Of a stretch of 64,000 nt of DNA, positions 61,827 through 64,000 are shown piece by piece. Where the stretch lies: the NCBI RefSeq assembly GCF_025463825.1, contig NZ_JAODBG010000074.1, forward strand, positions 1-64,000, in the 5' to 3' direction. The DNA is from Cryobacterium sp. Its GTDB lineage: Bacteria > Actinomycetota > Actinomycetes > Actinomycetales > Microbacteriaceae. A program made the position numbers and the translations under genes. The notes beneath the pieces were generated by a model. That model saw only the letters and a list, made by a program, of their open reading frames with translations. It was not told where the DNA came from and ran no database searches. The first letter of the stretch is position 1. Each line of letters starts with the position of its first letter.

Positions 61827-62489
61827 TCAGGCCGCCGGAACCGGGTACTGCTTCCGCAGGAACGTGACGATCTCGCCGAGTTCGGCCTGCGCGATCGAGT
61901 GGCCCAGCCCCTCATAGATGCGCTCGGTGAGGGTGCAGTGCCCCGGCAGCCAGGCCTGGGTGCGTGCCACCGCTGCTTCGGGGATCACCGGGTCGAGCGT
62001 GCCGCGGCCCCAGAACACGGGCGGCTTCACCTGGGCCAGGCGCGCATCACCCGGATGCGTGCCGCCGGCGATGAAGCCCGACAACTGCACCGCGAATGCG
62101 AACCGTTCCGGCGCGTGCCGCATCAGCTGCAGGGTCATCGCGCCACCCTGGGAGAACCCGAGCAGGCCGATCGAAGTGGGCTGCTCCGGCAGGGCGTCCA
62201 GCCACTCGAGGATCCCGAGGGCGGCCGCGTCGAGGGCGTCACCGACCGGGTCGCCGGGCACGTCGATCGGGAACCACGACCAGCCCTGCCCGGCCGGCAG
62301 TGGGGCCCGCAACGCGGCGATGGACGGCTGCAACGGGAGGTGCGGGGCCAACGAGAACAGGTCGCCCTCGTGGGAGCCGTAACCGTGCAGGATCAGGAGC
62401 AGCGGCCGCCCCACCCGGTCGGCGGCCGCGGCCGACCACAAAACGGCGTCCGGGTCGATCGTCGCGGGCCTGATGCTGCTGCTGTCCAT
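61827..62489 (-). CDS. Phospholipase/carboxylesterase family alpha/beta hydrolase
   Basis: A 220-residue cytosolic esterase of the PLD/carboxylesterase (YpfH-like) family. The catalytic triad is Ser113 in GFSQGG, Asp166 in GTLDPVIP and His197 in GLGHSI; LILHGYGSHEGD provides the oxyanion region. Substrate unknown. TAGGCT lies six bases before the ATG and no Shine-Dalgarno site is visible. Confidence 0.91.
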   Translation of the reverse strand: MDSSSIRPATIDPDAVLWSAAAADRVGRPLLLILHGYGSHEGDLFSLAPHLPLQPSIAALRAPLPAGQGWSWFPIDVPGDPVGDALDAAALGILEWLDALPEQPTSIGLLGFSQGGAMTLQLMRHAPERFAFAVQLSGFIAGGTHPGDARLAQVKPPVFWGRGTLDPVIPEAAVARTQAWLPGHCTLTERIYEGLGHSIAQAELGEIVTFLRKQYPVPAA

Positions 62490-62495
62490 GGGTCA

Positions 62496-62501
62496 AGCCT
62501 A
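62496..62501 (-). promoter_or_regulatory. -10 element of the carboxylesterase gene
   Basis: Minus-strand TAGGCT, TGACCC, ATG at 62489. Confidence 0.5.
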
Positions 62502-62622
62502 CGGTGCCTCCCCGCCAGCGAACCGTGGGCACGACCCCGAAAAACCGGAGAACCCGGGGCTGTTCTTCCGGCTCGGCGGCGGCTTGGGATGCATCCGGGC
62601 GCGCGGTGGGACACAATGAACT

Positions 62623-63210
62623 ATGAGCGTGCGCACCCCTGACCCCGACCCGGACTGGACGAATGGTGGGGATGATGCTCCGCCGCCCAGCACCAACCCG
62701 GGCTGGCTGACCGACGTCGAACTCGCCGAGATCCGCCAGCGGCTGCCGCTGCTCTACGTCGAGGCCGTGCCCGTGCGGGTCGACGGACTGGGTCAGGTCG
62801 TCGAGGTCGGCGTGCTGCTGCGCGCCACTCCGGAGGGCAAGATGACCCGTACCCTGGTCTCCGGACGGGTGCTCTACGGCGAGACCCTGCGCGACGCGCT
62901 GTTCCGCCACCTCGAGAAGGACCTCGGCCCGATGGCGTTCCCGCAGCTGCCGCCAAGCCCGGTGCCGTACTCGGTCGCCGAGTACTTCCCGATGCCCGGC
63001 ATCACCGCCTTCACGGATGACCGCCAGCACGCCGTCTCGCTGGCCTACGTCGTGCCCGTCACCGGCACCTGCGATCCCCGCCAGGACGCCCTCGAACTTA
63101 CCTGGATGACCCCGGAAGAGGCGGCGACGGACGCCGTCTCGGCCGAAATGGAAGGCGGCCGCGGCGGCCTGCTGCGGATGGCCCTGGCCTCGGTCGGCGC
63201 CCTGCGCTGA
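62623..63210 (+). CDS. NUDIX-fold protein (DUF4916 type) with degenerate Nudix box
   Basis: A 195-residue protein of the actinobacterial DUF4916/NUDIX group. The Nudix-box region is GRVLYGETLRDALFRHLEKDLG: the spacing G-x5-E-x7-R is kept, but the REUxEE core reads RHLEKD, so one or two metal-binding glutamates are replaced. Enzymatic activity is therefore doubtful. The N-terminal 25 residues are disordered. Function unknown. Confidence 0.82.
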   Translation: MSVRTPDPDPDWTNGGDDAPPPSTNPGWLTDVELAEIRQRLPLLYVEAVPVRVDGLGQVVEVGVLLRATPEGKMTRTLVSGRVLYGETLRDALFRHLEKDLGPMAFPQLPPSPVPYSVAEYFPMPGITAFTDDRQHAVSLAYVVPVTGTCDPRQDALELTWMTPEEAATDAVSAEMEGGRGGLLRMALASVGALR

Positions 63211-63244
63211 CGCCGCTCACCCCCTCCTCCCGAACCGTGAGCCC

Positions 63245-64000
63245 CTACCCGGGGGCGGACAGGCCCAGCGTGTCGAGGAACAACCGCACGTAGCGCGGTG
63301 CGTCCACGTCGAGGGCCACCTCGGCAATTTCCCAGGTGCCGGCTGTGCCGTGCACGATGTCTTCGCCCACCCGGCGGCGCTGGTCGACGATGGTTTGACC
63401 ACGGCCGTATCCGGTCAGCTCCACCCGCACGGGCAGCAGCCGGGTCGCCAAGGCCTCCGGGTCCACCAGCGCGCAGAGCGCGCCGGCGTCGCCGATCAGC
63501 CCGGAGTACTCGGCCGAGCCGGACTCACTGCGGGCCACCCGGTTGGCCAGCAACGCGCCCACCACCCGGCCGTAGGCGGAGTCGCCGGCCTCCAGCGCGG
63601 CGGCCACCTCGCGGTCTACGCTCACCTGGTTGAAGACATCCAGCCCGTACATGAAGGTGGGGATACCGGCATCCAGCACGATCGCAGCCGCTTCGGGGTC
63701 GTGCCACACGTTGAACTCGGCCACGGCGGTGGCGTTGCCGGTGCTGGCCGAGCCGCCCATGAACACGATGCGCTCAATGTTCTCGGCCAGGTCGGGGTAC
63801 TGCCGCAACAGCAACGCCAGGTTCGTCTGTGGTGCCAGGGCCACCAGGGTCACCGGGCGGGGGCTGTCGGTGATCAGCCGGCGCATCAGCTCGATGGCAT
63901 TCACCGGCTCGGGTGTGCGCTCGCCCGGCGGCAGGTGCACCGTGCCCAAGCCGCCCTCGCCGTGAACGTGCGACGCCGAGCGGGCCGGCGAGATCAGCGG
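63245..64000 (-). CDS. Inosine/uridine-preferring nucleoside hydrolase, N terminus beyond the window
   Basis: The 3' part of a nucleoside hydrolase that releases bases from ribonucleosides. Visible motifs are SHVHGEGGLG at the window edge, VALAPQTNLALLL, VFMGGSASTGN and AEFNVWHDPEAAAIV (calcium and ribose ligands). The frame is open through position 64000, so about the first quarter to third, including the DxDxxxDD motif, is missing here. The internal ATG at 63949 is not the real start. Confidence 0.9.
   Translation of the reverse strand, partial: PLISPARSASHVHGEGGLGTVHLPPGERTPEPVNAIELMRRLITDSPRPVTLVALAPQTNLALLLRQYPDLAENIERIVFMGGSASTGNATAVAEFNVWHDPEAAAIVLDAGIPTFMYGLDVFNQVSVDREVAAALEAGDSAYGRVVGALLANRVARSESGSAEYSGLIGDAGALCALVDPEALATRLLPVRVELTGYGRGQTIVDQRRRVGEDIVHGTAGTWEIAEVALDVDAPRYVRLFLDTLGLSAPG

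Overview
The window is high-GC DNA with actinobacterial gene order and short intergenic gaps. Gene content (rsmI-metG-tatD-rsmA-ispE cluster, DUF222/HNH gene, ChaB/Rho_N protein, DUF5997 next to a LysR-like gene, CarD, SPW-type membrane protein) fits the family Microbacteriaceae. A psychrotolerant Cryobacterium-like organism is my best guess, partly because of the fatty-acid desaturase; the genus is inference. I see no tRNA, rRNA, CRISPR array, insertion sequence or prophage, so this looks like ordinary chromosome with accessory pockets.

Layout. 0.1-5.4 kb (minus strand): translation and isoprenoid housekeeping cluster rsmI, metG, tatD, rsmA, ispE, with a divergent protein O-mannosyltransferase. 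7.3-13.5 kb (plus): desaturase, YeiH-type exporter, metY with a CoA-binding protein, sdaA, a LysM lipoprotein. 13.5-21.9 kb (minus): a Gfo/Idh/MocA oxidoreductase, a Ski2-like helicase, then a three-gene overlapping cassette of processive GT2 synthase, HlyD-like membrane protein and GH81 beta-1,3-glucanase, which I read as a candidate beta-1,3-glucan exopolysaccharide system. 22.3-28.3 kb: sulfite-oxidase-like molybdoenzyme with a TraR/DksA protein, DUF222/HNH protein, ChaB/Rho_N protein, and the divergent sodA/soxR pair around a perfect SoxR-box palindrome. 28.3-36.5 kb: an IclR regulator and a complete galacturonate (isomerase) pathway, mutarotase-uxaB fusion, uxaC, uxaA, kdgK, eda. 36.5-44.7 kb: GGDEF-EAL protein, SHOCT protein, an ABC exporter and an AI-2E-type transporter that both carry frameshifts, a glutathione peroxidase and a flavin disulfide oxidoreductase. 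44.8-53.2 kb: GH3 glycosidase with divergent TetR regulator, PPK2, a YidC paralogue, SPW protein, SRPBCC protein, GH114 lipoprotein, CarD. 53.4-64 kb: potassium channel, two tandem paralogous membrane proteins of unknown function, a TetR-DrrAB-VOC-VOC-GyrI drug-handling group, an HTH-less LysR-like protein with a histone-like tail beside DUF5997, a carboxylesterase, a NUDIX-like protein and the 3' part of a nucleoside hydrolase.

How the genes are expressed. Two start architectures alternate. Genes inside operons use Shine-Dalgarno sites or 1-4 base stop/start overlaps. At least fourteen genes that begin a transcription unit instead have a TANNNT -10 hexamer exactly 6 or 7 bases before the start codon and no Shine-Dalgarno site (except as noted), which predicts leaderless mRNAs. 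The best regulated example is sodA, where the SoxR box fills a 19-bp spacer between -35 and -10, the geometry expected for MerR-family activation.

Caution. Three frameshifts lie within about 2.1 kb (40.2-42.4 kb); they may be real decay or sequence errors. All functions are assigned from motifs and family knowledge read by eye; no database search was run.
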